64,000 nt of DNA, taken from assembly GCA_943737045.1 (NCBI GenBank), contig CALSFV010000232.1, positions 930,001 through 994,000 on the forward strand. Reading direction: 5' to 3'. A program made the position numbers and the translations under genes. Every line of letters begins with the position of its first letter. Positions within the stretch are counted from its first letter, which is position 1. Under the pieces are notes generated by a model. The model had not been told where the DNA came from, searched no databases, and worked only from the letters and a program-made list of their open reading frames with translations. This DNA comes from Parapristionchus giblindavisi. Taxonomy: Eukaryota > Nematoda > Chromadorea > Rhabditida > Diplogasteridae. Positions 48,071 to 59,528 of this stretch are shown piece after piece.

Positions 48071-51000
48071 TCAGGCATCTCGGTACATCGTCGAGTTATG
48101 AGTTGATGTCGTTATGTATGAATGTCCGAATCCCTCAATGGTCGTGGGTTCCTTACCATTCCTGATCCGACGGATCCACCTTGCAACGGTAAATCTCAAA
48201 CTGGAAAAATCTTTTTTTTTTCATTTCAGGTCAAAGCAATTTTGGAAGAATAATAGTGGTGATAATGTTTTTTCAACAGTTTTTTCAGCGAATCTTCGTA
48301 CTGCACTGAGAAAAAGAAACTCGATTTGTCATGCTACATGGGAACCAAACCCATGGATGTACACACAGAGAAAAAAGTGTAACCCTCAGCGCATAACTCC
48401 AGTGAGCGTTAGGTGGTGTTACATTTTTCAAAACGTGCGCACGCCGTAACGACGGAGACGCGGCGGAGGTGGTTACGGCGTGCGCACGTTTTGAATAATG
48501 TAACACCACCTTATATTTCACTTTTTGTGTTATTTATTTCCTACAAAGTGTTAAATATACGGTTTTTAGACCTAAATTTTGCAGGAAGAACTGTAATACA
48601 TGCAACAAAAAAAAATCCCAACCCACCTGTCGATGAATATAATAATCAGGAAAGGGTCTAGTGCAGGAAAGATCGCAGAACAGAGTAGTAGATCATTGGC
48701 GACTGATCCAAGTGAAACTCCGAATATTGGTGTCACAATAATAATAGTGGTGGGAGCGTACGACAGTAGAAGGGGAACCGAGCCCTGGAATATTCGAGAA
48801 AATGAAGTTGCATTTTTTTAAAAATTATTTTCAAACTATTTCTGTGTTCGTAATGATCGAGAAAAAAACTGATCCCTGGAATAAAAGTTGCATAATTGGG
48901 TCAATGAGTTACAAATAGTTTCTACTACGTCATTTTTCCAAGCTTCCAGTAGCTCCCAAACTGCCACTGTACCCAAGACCTTCACCGATACGGCTACCTT
49001 AGCGACAGGCATCCATAAATCCCATTATGTTATTTTGTTCATGTTACGTATGCTACGCTGGAATTAAGAATAAGATAAGACACTAGTAGTACTACGCTAG
49101 TAGTATACCACAGACCAACCTGAATGACTAGTGCGAGAAACAAATGGAATTGGAGCGTTCGAGTAGCGTCGCTCATGATAGAGCTGCAATTATTCGAGTT
49201 TTATCATAAAATGTATCGCATCCCTTCGCCTTTGCTTTTTGTTTCAATACTTTTTTATATTTAAACATTGTCATCCGACATTGTCATGGTAAAATCTGTA
49301 TGAGCTTCAAAGGAATGGCAATCTACTGGAAAGTTTGTTTGGCTATCTTTCTGTCTAAATCACCTGAGTCTGCGCATCTCAATGACAACTCGAGCTATTA
49401 GTGTTCCAATAACGATGAAAGTTCCAGTGAACATCGCTATGGCTACGAGTAATGCGGTGCATGTTCGAAGAATCATTTGGCCATTCTTGTCCTGTAAACC
49501 AATCGAAATTAGCTCAAAATTAAATAAATTATGTTTAAAAAAGTTATCAACGAAAGGATTATCACTGTGCTAGCAGTGATTTCCCGCAGGACTTCATGCG
49601 GCTTGAGTAACGAGATCCCTATCTACATATATCTAGATTTTTTTTAGTAGGAAAGAGAAGGAGGAAAGAGGAATAGATAGCAAAAATGTTCAAAAGTTCA
49701 CCCAGAATATAACTCCGCCATAAACAGTGTTATTCACATACTCCTCTTTCTCTACTAGTGATCTCAGAACATCTACGAAATATTCGTGCGTGCCAGTGTT
49801 GTCCCTGAAGAAGACAGAATATCCGGTTGATTTGAAAGTATCTTAAGCAAAATTAAGTACGAACATAATTATGTGCACGAAAATGTACAAGCGCGACTCA
49901 ACTGAGAAGTATAACCCCTTATGCAGTAATTGTCTGGCGCAATTTATCTGGCAACTTGTGATAGCATCATGCTAGAAACTGCTGGGAAATTACGAAGTTG
50001 TTCAATATCTCCTCGACACGGTCTCGGCCATCGGAGTACTGTTCTTTGAGGATGTGCTAGAAAGTCGAAAAAAAGATGGTAGGCATAGGGGAGGAGTAAT
50101 TCGGAGAGTGATATAGAACAGTCCTGCCATAGCTCTGTCAGTTCATCATTGGACAATCTTGCAGTATGTTGTCTTCCGTTCTCATAATCAAAATATATTT
50201 CAGCTTGTTTCCGACGGGTGGATTCGAGATGGGCATTCATGTTTCCCAGTCATGGGGGAGCAGCTCCCAATACGCAACTATACTGACGCTACAACAAACT
50301 GAAAGCATTACTTTCATGGTGTGAATATCGGGCCAGGGCTCGTATACTAGCGCCTCTTCTGCATCAACCCATTGGCCTACGCACACCATTATCGTAGAGG
50401 AGCCACTTCTCGTCCCCAGTGATGACATCATCGAGCCAGTCAAATCAATTGGCAAGGTTAGCCGAAAAGGAAGAGAAACATCATGACGTAGAGGAGGCAC
50501 GTATAATTTATGATATCTCTAGTTGTAAAAATACAACAAAAAATACATCTCTTGCAGTTAATGAAAAATTATTTTCAAATAAACTAACGCTAGAGCCAGG
50601 CCAACGTAAACGAAGACTGAAGTAAAGAACATATTTACGAGCAAAGCGCCCAGGACAAACACGATTGGTTTGTTGATTTCGAGAAGTTTCGGCCTTAAAA
50701 GTATTTTATAACGATTTAAAAATACTTTAAAAGTCGAAAGTTTACCTGCATATAGCTTTGTATCGATAGAAAAAATGAAAGACGAGAATTATATATATTT
50801 CATAATGGCATGTCATAAGTATTACTTGGTATACTTTGCCCCAAAACTGATTGACATATTTACAACGCTCTATGTAGAGTATGAAACCACTTTCGATTCC
50901 GATCACAACCTTAATTATTAAATTTAAACCTGAATTTAAAGTGAAACTTCTCACAGGGATAAGAAAAGCGTGCATTAGAGATATCATCACGTCAACCGAG

Positions 51001-52113
51001 GCAAATATAACTAGTAAATATCGATATCCTCCGAGATGGGAGCTATTTGAATGGGAAACAGCAGATATGAGTAGGATATTGCCGATTACAGAGATGGAGA
51101 GAGTGATGAGAGTAAAGAGCTGCAATTGTCGTGATATACAGTACAATGGTATATTTTGCAAGTATATTGAAGATTATATCATAATTCATTTCTAAATCCA
51201 TAAACAATTCTTTGTCGGACATGGTTCGATGTGTGTTCATAATATTAGGTTGATGCATAAGTTTCTTTACAACACTTTAGCACTCATATTTCTCTTGTAG
51301 TTTATCGCTAGGGCATCTACTCTCGGTGCTCGAGGGACACTTCCTCCCCCAGCCTAGTGTTATTTTCTCGTCGGTCCATCTTGTCATCCCATGTTTTCGT
51401 CCCCGATCAAATTCACCATCGTGACGCCAGGGTCCATGGAGCTGTGTATCTTCTAGCCCTGTTACGTCAATTCGATTGACTCGATGATGTCATCACTAGG
51501 GAAGAAAGATGGGTCCTCTACGACAATGGCTTGATACAGATGAGGCGTCAGCAGACGAGCATAAACCTGATCTTCACACCCACGAAAATAGTGCTTTCGG
51601 TTTGGTGGAACGTAAAAGGAGTTGAATATTGGGAGCTGCTACCCCAAGGCCAGGCTATAACCGCACAAGTAAATGTTACTCAACTGAGAAAGTTGAAGGC
51701 CCAGGACTGTTCTACCCCATTCACTGTATTCCCCCAACCTTGACCATCCTGACTGCCATCTGGTTTCGGCCCTCTATCACTTCCTTAAAGGCCTGCACTT
51801 CGATGACTGAGCCAAAGTCGAGAAGGTGTTGACCAACTTCAAGTCCCAGCCCAGCTCTTCCTTCATCATTGGATCTACAGGTTGCCGATAAATAGCGCAA
51901 GACTATCACTGCTGTAGGGACATACTTCAAAGTTGACCCGACGCTTGTACGATTTGTGGCAGATAAATATGTTCGAACTTAATTTTGTAAAGAAACTTAT
52001 GCATCAACCTAATATTTACAAATCAAATATATCTAACATCAAAACTACAGCAAACGACTCAAATTCATTCAACAACAAAACATTACACTTACCTGGTGAT
52101 AGTAGCTATCCAT
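48071..52113 (-). CDS. Gene H: Str-superfamily seven-transmembrane chemoreceptor, intact
   Basis: Exons in translation order are 52093-52113, 50955-51119, 50746-50909, 50589-50693, 49702-49804, 49364-49491, 49120-49183, 48627-48784 and 48071-48200. All introns are GT-AG and in phase, giving 345 residues. Exon 1 reads MDSYYHQ. Intron 2 is 45 nt and in frame, as in gene F. HFFYRYKAIC, DKNGQ and FPALDPFLIIIFIDR are present; the tail ends THNSTMYRDA. Exon 8 is a mosaic: its 3' part matches G and its 5' part with the acceptor matches D, followed by a leftover G-type acceptor at 48867-48890. Intron 4 holds a mariner fragment and intron 1 a deleted mariner. It is a predicted sensory receptor with unknown ligand. 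Confidence 0.9.
48411..48511. repeat. Long hairpin element in intron 8 of H
   Basis: It is identical to 45291-45391 and lies at the same place relative to exon 8. The surrounding 300 bp are also almost identical between G and H. Confidence 0.85.
49942..50500 (-). mobile_element. Mariner transposase fragment in intron 4 of gene H
   Basis: Minus-strand frames encode mariner-like motifs: a GDEKWLLYDNG stretch, then after a frameshift QWVDAEEA, KVMLSVCCSVSIVAYWELLP, and a C-terminal YAYHLFFDFLAH resembling the YSPDLAP-DYHLF region. Several frameshifts make it dead. The matching intron of G lacks it, so it inserted after or was lost around the G/H duplication. No TIRs were found. Confidence 0.8.
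51245..52012 (+). mobile_element. Deleted mariner element with both TIRs and TA duplication, in intron 1 of gene H
   Basis: TTAGGTTGATGCATAAGTTT at the left pairs with its inverse at the right, with TA on both sides. Inside, the plus strand keeps ERWVLYDNG, then KIVLSVWWNVKGVEYWELLPQG, typical of mariner transposase, followed by degraded C-terminal sequence. The 768-bp length against about 1.3 kb for full elements shows internal deletion, mainly of the N-terminal half. Confidence 0.9.
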
Positions 52114-52590
52114 CTTTACTGTGCTTGTACCTCAGGATCGTGCTTATACCAATCTCAAATTGACATAAAATGATAATTTAGTTCTTTGTGCGAAACGTGT
52201 TTATGAAAAACAATAATATGAATGTTAAAAAATCTATAAAAGTTAGAGATATCGCAATTCGGCGTGTTCAAATGGGCGTCTACCAGCTATATATATTATG
52301 ATTCTTCATATTTTTGAACTGGCAAAGATCAGCCAAATCAGCACTAGAAATAAAATTTGAAAGTGATGTTTGTTCCGGTTGTCATCATAGAAATTCCCCG
52401 ACTTATTTTACAACTCCCAGTCCTTCTTTATTTCCTCGTACAGAACTAAAGTACGGCGATAGTGGAGGTTTTAATGAGTTGTAATCGTTATTCTCCGCTA
52501 CTACTAATTTATTCTTTAATTTACCGCATCGAGATATGTTACGGGGGTGGGAAGAATGTCGGGAAAAAACATTTATTTCTCTGTGTGTAA

Positions 52591-52895
52591 TAGAGTTGGC
52601 TATTCGGGGGTTGCGGCCCGCAATGGCCTTGACTCTTTATTTCTAATGATTGCGGGCCCGCAATGCGGTGTAAAATCATTGCGGGCCCGCAATGCCATTG
52701 CGGGCCCGCAATGATTTTGTTCTCTCAAGCAAACGAGAGAGCGAAGGAAAGTGAAGAGAACAAAAGAACGACCGATCACAAAAAGTGGCCAGATAGGAAT
52801 AAAGTAGTCATTGCGGGCCGCAATGCTATTGCGGGCCCGCAATGATTTAACAAGCATTGCGGGCCCGCAATGCGTGTCCGTTATTGCCAACCCTA
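52591..52895. mobile_element. TIR element built of CATTGCGGGCCCGCAATG palindromes
   Basis: The perfect 18-bp palindrome occurs five or six times, plus two shorter variants (GCGGCCCGCAATG, GCGGGCCGCAATG). Outer termini TAGAGTTGGC and GCCAACCCTA (inverse TAGGGTTGGC) bound the block. An 85-bp palindrome-free core lies at 52720-52808. GC content is much higher than the surroundings. No coding potential. Confidence 0.75.
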
Positions 52896-53354
52896 GTGTG
52901 TAAGCAAAACCTGCGAACGTTTGGACGGTCATTTATTATCTCTCCCTAACACACTTGAAATAGCAAAATCAGCAAAATACGGTGCATTATCTCTGTTCAA
53001 TTGGATGTGTCAGATATTTTCTTGCACTCGAACACTTTGTACTTGATGAAACACCATACGATAAATAAATAATAAAATCTACCGCAGAAGATATTTTAAA
53101 TTTCCGAAATTGAAGCAAATCAACTATCAAATCAATCAGTTATTTGTAAGATAACCCACGAACAATGGAAAAAGAGTCTAGACAAGATTATTTTAGTAGT
53201 TTTTTTAACGAATTCCCAAGGCTAGTTTGACGCCCTGCGCAGACGTGGAAACAAGAGAGTGGTGCAATTTTATCATCTTTACTTGGTTGTTCTCTGGCAT
53301 TGTACGTAAAATCGCACTTTTCGTCATATATTGATAGTCATGAAACAACTACAT

Positions 53355-53841
53355 ACCGTCAAAAGGAAAAAAAGTGAAAGATATGTCAAAAAATTGACAA
53401 AATTTGTCAAAAGTTCACAAGATTTTAAAAATTTTGAATCATGATCTAAACGCTCTTGCTAGTGTTTTTATAAGATTATAGGGTATTTGAGCATCACTAG
53501 GCTTAACTAATTGACTTATTTAGAAATATTTTTAAATAAATCACTGTGAAGGATGTTTTGTGAAACTGGTATACGGTAGGATTTTCTACAGTGTACCACT
53601 TTTGCAGACAGATCTATGACATTAATCTAAACAGTAAATTTTCTACTCCGGACCAAATCTACTCCGGATCTCTCCCTATTTTTTCTTCAGTTTTATCGTG
53701 TATAACTGCATTGGACAAACACATCCACAATAAAAAACCTTAATACATCATCAAGTTCGTGAAAAATGCTAAAACATGGAATCTTGTGCAGTTTTGTCAA
53801 ATTTTTTGACAAATGTTTCACTTTTTTTCCGTTTTGACGGT
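53355..53841. mobile_element. TIR element (MITE) with ACCGTCAAAA termini
   Basis: The left end ACCGTCAAAAGGAAAAAAAG and right end (inverse CTTTTTTTCCGTTTTGACGGT) pair for about 50 bp, including TTGTCAAAAAATTGACAAA. The 487-bp element is AT-rich and non-coding. Confidence 0.8.
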
Positions 53842-54938
53842 TTAATGATTACTACCGTTTATTTAGAGGGTCTGAAGGAATCGTGCAAACACCATGTTTC
53901 GTTACCATCATCATATTAATTCCCCCTCCCCCCTCCGGGGTGGATCATTATAAGTTGTTTTCTGACAACGAATAAAAGTGCGATTTAGCGGGACATTCCA
54001 GAGAACAACTTAAGATGATAAATACGCTTCAACTGCATTACTCACTTCTTTCCCCGTCTGTGCAGACCGTCAAACTTGCCATGGGAATTACATAGAGCTG
54101 AAACGAGAATACTCTCTTGTCTTGAGCTATTTTTGGTCTTTAATGACAATGAGCAGCAATCTTCTTCTTTTTCGATTCAATTTCGACATTGAACTTCATT
54201 GCAGAACCTGCTGTAAACATGATGTTGACCGTATAAAAATCTCGCTATATGTACAATGGAGATACAAAAAAAAGTTACCGTAACAGATCAATGCATACAC
54301 CAATCATTTACAGTATGTTTGTGGTCCACCGTGGTATTCCACTTGGGACCCCACACACTCCAAAATTTACGTGGACGTGTACGTACGCGGTAACAGGGCA
54401 AATACAACAATACAACTTACAAAGGAATAGCAGTAATCAACTGTTCGAAAACTTAGGGATGTGCTATTTCGTATAAAACAGTATGGTTAAATACTTTCTG
54501 GTAGATATTATATCTATTAAAATAGAAATTGATCTGTCTATGGATGTAAAATAATCACATTATTTATGTAAATGCTTTTCAGTGTAACAATCAATCCAGT
54601 TCACTATTTATTCACTTTCGATAATCAATCAATAAATATTTCGTTCATATCATTATTCTATCGTGAATGGGTTCTTCTTGAAGGCGATCTCACGCATGCA
54701 GCAGTACGACTGCAATATTTTTTAAATTGAAATTGAAAAATCAAACTATATAATATTTGCTTTAACAGGAAATGTTTTTTTTACAAAACTCCGCTAGCAA
54801 ATTGAGGCATGGTATAGAGTGTTCCATCATCATCCTTAATTTGAGCCTTGACAAGTACTACAAATCCTACGAGATGGACTTATTGCCATTTCATTTTTTA
54901 AATTATTTTAAATACTTTAGTTGTTATTATATCGTCAC
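53842..54938. other. Gene-free stretch
   Basis: No exon recognised. A decayed end of the TTGACCGTATAAAA family lies near 54227. A run of C/T-rich sequence (CCCCCTCCCCCCTCC) is at 53921-53935. Short open frames look random. Confidence 0.5.
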
Positions 54939-55070
54939 CTTTTCGCCGGTGAAACATGCCGTTCCGAAATCCTCGTCGTCACTCGACGACGACGCCTTCC
55001 TATCAAATTGATGATAGGGATAGGCGCAATAGCCAGCGCAGAACGGAGCGATTCCCTCCCATTTACATGA
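54939..55070 (-). CDS. Possible exon of a small cysteine-rich secreted protein
   Basis: After a TTTCAG acceptor, a 44-codon frame reads SCKWEGIAPFCAGYC, then a Ser/Asp-rich stretch, then GTACFTGEKV, with a GTGACG donor or read-through to a stop at 54927. The W-x-G-x-APFC-x-G-x-C pattern with later Cys and G-x-K resembles short disulfide-rich extracellular proteins of nematodes that I recall, but I cannot name the family. A hydrophobic start that could be a signal peptide (MKFSIFHSLSHHF) lies upstream near 55582 on the minus strand; no clear splice connects it. The final Cys-containing exon was not found, so this may be a partial or broken gene. Confidence 0.35.
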
Positions 55071-56061
55071 CTGAAATGTCCAATTATCTAACTTTAAAAT
55101 ATTTTTGAACACTCAATTGCACGACTGAGAACACGGTCAAGTTTTTTTGTTGATAATTATAAATATGTAAATAGTGTTCGGTTGTTCTTTTTTTAGTCAC
55201 AGCGTACGCCGTTGCAACTATATGACACGGAGTTTGACCCCACACACACCACGACTCGAAAACTTCTGGGGTATATGATTTATCCCAAAAATGCCGCCAA
55301 ATCTACGCTTGTTTAGTGATGTTTTCTTCAATCATAGTGGACAGTACGTACGTATTTGTCGACGAAGACAGGACTACGTGGTACAGGCTGCACAGAGGAC
55401 ATTGTTAGTAGTATAATTACTAGAAGAAAGAGGCGGCAGAGCATGCCTGAAAAAGTAAATTATTGAAATATTATTGCATAATAAAATGAAAATTCTAAAG
55501 AAATTACACTGGACACCGACCTCTATAAAAGTAGCGAGCGAGATAAAATGATGAGACAATGAATGAAATATGCTAAATTTCATTACTGCTTTATGCTTCA
55601 TTGATTTTTAATTATTGAAAATTGAGCTGTTCCTGAATTTTCAGAAAATGTGCTTATCTCATTAGCACAACCCCATTCTTAAGCGAGTGCCGTGCGTTCT
55701 TGTCTACAGAGAGAATTGAGCAAAACACGATAATTGCAACTGAAAGCTCAATTTCTCGTTACAGAATGAGGTATTTCATTTAATTTTGATCAAACTGCAG
55801 ACACTTTGTTCATTCCAAATGAACATATACTAAAATTATTATTACTAGTGAGTGTCCATATGTGAAAAAACAATCATTTCGGATATTCAAAAATCCCAGC
55901 CCTGAATTGTGCGGTATGTAATGTCCATATCAATGCGAATCCAACACAGCATTTCTACAGGCCAAATCTCATTTATCCGAGCTGTAGTTTAGTTGCGCCA
56001 TCATGAGAGGAAGGATCAGAATATCGTTTTGTGGTCGGGACCAAATATTTGTGGGCGTGGC
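55071..56061. other. Stretch upstream of the possible cysteine-rich exon and downstream of the phosphatase-like gene
   Basis: It may contain the first exon of the cysteine-rich gene (around 55500-55590, minus) and the 3' untranslated region of the phosphatase-like gene (below 56062). Nothing else is supported. Confidence 0.4.
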
Positions 56062-59000
56062 CTAGCCCAGATATTGGCTATTGTTGTTATTGCTGTTGCT
56101 GCCATTTCCCGCCATTTGCTGATTCGGTACTCCAGCAGCATTGGATTCCGCATTCGTCCTCCTCTTCTCCAAAAAATCAATGAGCGCTTGGCGCAGAGCC
56201 AACGTTGGCTCCTTCAGCTTGACAAACTTGGTCTGCAAAGGTCGTATGATCAAAGATCAAAGATCAATGATTCACGTACCCTGATATAATAGAGTAGGAG
56301 CAGGTGAAGAGTTAGATATTGCTCCTCAGTCTGGATAGCGCCCCATCGATCACGACGAATGCACTCAAGAATAGTGGGAACCTTAAGAACTCAAAGATCA
56401 AAGATCAAAGGTCAATTTGACCAACCGATGTGTCCTTCTTGGCATTCAGTCGTGCAATGATGGAGTGAAGCATGATGAACATCGCGCTCTTGCCCAATCC
56501 ATTCGAGCAGACCACCAGTGATGTGCCATACTGAACAAAGATCAAAGATCAATAGGGGCGGAGTCTGGGATAGGATTCACCTCGTTCTTCAGTAATCGAA
56601 CTGCTTTAATTGCCGGCATGGCCTCGGGAGTTTCCGTTCCGGCAACTGGAATCTGAAAATATCAACGATCAAAGACCAAAGTTCAACTTTCGATCGAACC
56701 TGTTCGGGCCACTTGTACGCTTGTACAAATCGGGTAATCAACGAGTTCGAGCATCCTGAAGATTGAGTCATTGTATAATCAATCGATACGATCTACCGTA
56801 TACCATCAGGCAACACTTCCAAGATCGCTTGCATAGATCCCTCCCCAGTGACCTTCTTGTTCATAACCGTCATTTTACCGTAATCTTTCGAGTCGAGCGG
56901 ATTCCACGGCACAAAATGATCTGAAATTCAGAACCATAGCGGGTCCGGAATGGCAACCGGGATTTAGGAACCTTTTCTATCGGCGTCATAGTTCTCCAGG
57001 TAAAATATGGAAGAGACGCTCGACTAAAATTACTTCGATTAAACAAAGATCAAAGATCAATTGCTTACATCATATACCATTCGCCAGAAGGTTTCGCGAC
57101 TTGCATTGTCACTTGTCGGCGCCTGAATTTCATTAGGTAAAAATGAATTCAATGGATATTTATTTATCGAAATAGGTGGAGCTAAAGAGAGGGGAGAACA
57201 GCGCGCGCGTTTTTAGGTATAATTTAAGCCACAAGTCAGAGGGCTCCGCCTCCAATCTAGGCTTCTGGTGTAGTCCACGATGTGCAAATAAGGAATGATT
57301 ACCGTGGCTATGATGAATTTGTTATCGACTCCGACGACTTCGACACGATTTGCGTCGTAGAAGTCTCCGTCCGGTGGCACATTGAAGTTGATAACGTATC
57401 GAGTGTCACGATTTACTTCGGGATTCTGCAATCAAAAGATCAAAAATCAATGATGATTTCCTTCAATCGTACCATCTTGTATCCGACTCTGAATTCCTCA
57501 GCAATCGAAGTCCAGCCCTTCTCGGCTGAAGGAGTTTAAGGATTAAGAATCGCCAAAGATCAAAAATCAAACCGAGTTTTAGAAGAAATTGATCAAACGT
57601 AGCAGTGATGGTGCCGTGTCCTTCCTTGTTCTCTTCTTCCGCCCTTTTCTTCGGATCCAACTCACTGAAAGAGAAGATCGAAGATCATTGATCACGAAGC
57701 GCATGATCGCCAACTACATAACTACGCCGTGGAGCTTCTGCACCTGACTCAGCGTTTGATGAAACGGGAAGGACACCCGCCAACTCCGTAGTTTTCAAAC
57801 GGTTCGCCAGACACTGTGACTGCTGCTCTCCAGGCAATAATGTAGAAAAATATTATATGTCGCATATGACATCGCAGCACGACTCCCAAAACCCACATAC
57901 CTTTCCATAGCCTTTAACTTCTCTGCCTTCTCCTTCTCCTGTAATGCTCTGGCATCAGCCATCTTCTTCTCCTCTGCTTTTTTCCTCTCCATTTCTCTCC
58001 GTTCCTGTTCTTTCCTTTCCTCAGCCTGCTTCCTTTCTGCCTCCATCCTCTCCTTCTCTTTGCGCTCCTTATCAGCATTTTCCTTTCGCTCCTGTAACAA
58101 TAACAACCATAGCCATTAAAGGCACTACGGAGATAATTTGAAACTCTTCTCTCTGGCTACACTCTCTCGCTTTCTTTGTATACGAGAAAACAAGGCCAGA
58201 GTATTGTGTTTCAAATTATCAAGAATATCAGGGAATTCTCCGGAATGAGTGATACAAGAGAGATTTGGCATACATTTTCCTTCCGTTCCTTGTTCTGTTT
58301 CGGTTTAGTCGACTGCTGTTCTCTCGCTTTCTTCTCCTTTTCCCTCTTCCTCTTCTCTATTTCCTTCTTCTGCGTTTCCTTCTGTGCATGGGTCTCCAGA
58401 CAGTCAAATTCACTGGGTATTGTGCTCTCCGCGTTAGTGGTTGCGGTCATATCCAGACTATCGATCGACTTGACTGGCTGCACCGGCTTCTGCAAAGTCG
58501 AAATAATAAATGCGATATGTAAATCTGTTTCTAATTCACGCATTTCAGACATTATGAAAGTCATAGAGCGGTTGTTTTTTTGCCAAAAAATCGCCGGCTA
58601 CAACTATATTCAACACGTCGGTCAATAATCGTTCTACCAATTCTTACTTGTTTCACTTGTGGCGTTTTGGCGGGTGTGGAACTCGTTGTTCTCGGTGTCA
58701 TTGGCGTAGCTGCAGCCTTAGGGACATTGCTCGATGGGACACTGCGACCTGCAACCCATAAGCGTGTAGGTTGTGCTGCAAAAGGGGTTGGGTTTACGCG
58801 CAGCATTAGGAACAGGCTTCTTCTTGGACTGCTGCACGCGTGGAGGTGTGTTGCCAGCGTTGGATCTTCTGGCGACGGACGACTTCGGCTTCTTGACGAT
58901 GCCAGAGTCCTGAACGGAAGAAATCATGGTTACGGTAGGGTTGGGATTTTGAGTGTGTCTTGCCAGTGTCTTGCTCCGAACCTTGGTTGGTTTCTTCTTA

Positions 59001-59200
59001 GGTTTGGCCTGAAAAATTATGTTTTTTTCTCTGACTAGTAGAGTACATGCGCATTGAATAGACCGTTGACTCTACTCAACTGTAGACTCTACGTGGCTGA
59101 AGGTCTTGGAGGTTAGAAAATTGACGAGAGAGTACGCGAAATGAGAGAGTCAGACAACGAGAAAGATCATGCTCACCTCTGATTTCTTCGAACCGTTCAT
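56062..59200 (-). CDS. Protein tyrosine phosphatase-like protein with degenerate active site
   Basis: I rebuilt sixteen exons: 59177-59200, 58798-59008, 58648-58748, 58274-58489, 57901-58091, 57573-57664, 57473-57525, 57303-57425, 57069-57122, 56972-57023, 56804-56920, 56700-56755, 56581-56652, 56426-56530, 56280-56381 and 56062-56232. They join in phase to 579 residues. Residues 1-112 are basic and Ser/Pro-rich; about 135-250 is a Lys/Glu-rich likely coiled coil. From about 270 a phosphatase fold follows: FIIATAP...ETFWRMV (near 350), RFVQAYKWPEQ (427-430), VVCSNGLGKSA (460-470) and IQTEEQY (505-511). Active enzymes have HCSAGVGRTG. Here Val replaces His, Lys468 replaces the phosphate-binding Arg, and WPE replaces WPD, so it is probably a pseudophosphatase that binds rather than cleaves phosphotyrosine. 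The tail is Asn-rich. The start follows from the short first exon MNGSKKSE. The joint at intron 57665-57900 is the least certain. Confidence 0.85.
56237..57695. repeat. GATCAAA heptamer repeats in introns of the phosphatase-like gene
   Basis: Plus-strand AAAGATCAAAGATCAA-type repeats lie in the introns at 56233-56279, 56382-56425, 56531-56580, 56653-56699, 57024-57068, 57426-57472 and 57526-57572, and next to exon 57573-57664. Each is 2-3 units long and confined to the intron. More copies lie at 61753-61787, 61948-61975 and 63286-63302 around the next gene. Confidence 0.85.
58119..58220. repeat. TIR element, AAGCTAATTTGAAA family, in intron 4 of the phosphatase-like gene
   Basis: TAATTTGAAACTCTTCTCTC and the inverse GTGTTTCAAATTA flank the CTACACTCTCTCGCTTTC core of the family. 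The termini are shortened compared with 1435-1553. Confidence 0.7.
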
Positions 59201-59526
59201 GAGTGGTGACGCGGAGTAGAATGAAGTGGTCGAAAATGAATAATAGAAGTGATGATGGCGAGGGACAAGAAGATATGAGAGACCACACAGTAAACGACGG
59301 GTTGCTTCGAATTATGTAAATCGCTGTGCAATTTTCGTTTAAAATTAATCCAGTTATCTGAATTCATGAACCGGTGCAAAGGTGACATAAGTGACAAATT
59401 GAAGAGCATGTGTTCTAGCGTTAATACAAACGTTTTCTAGCCAATTGCACATATGTCATTGGACGGTCCATCAAGGCTACCGAAAGGGGAATCGGCAGTA
59501 ATTTGATCACGCGTATCTCATTATTT
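59201..59526. other. Upstream region of the phosphatase-like gene
   Basis: It probably contains the promoter of the minus-strand gene. Nothing specific is recognised; short open frames look random. Confidence 0.4.
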
Positions 59527-59528
59527 TT

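Noticed and set aside
57690..57835. An extra coding exon of the phosphatase-like gene (LANRLKTTELAGVLP frame)
   Set aside because: The frame is open but cannot be joined in phase with both neighbours using good splice sites. Direct splicing from 57901 to 57664 keeps phase and strong GT-AG sites.
58640..59040. Plus-strand hydrophobic open frame of 152 codons
   Set aside because: It is the antisense shadow of exons 2 and 3 of the phosphatase-like gene, whose minus-strand splice phases all fit.
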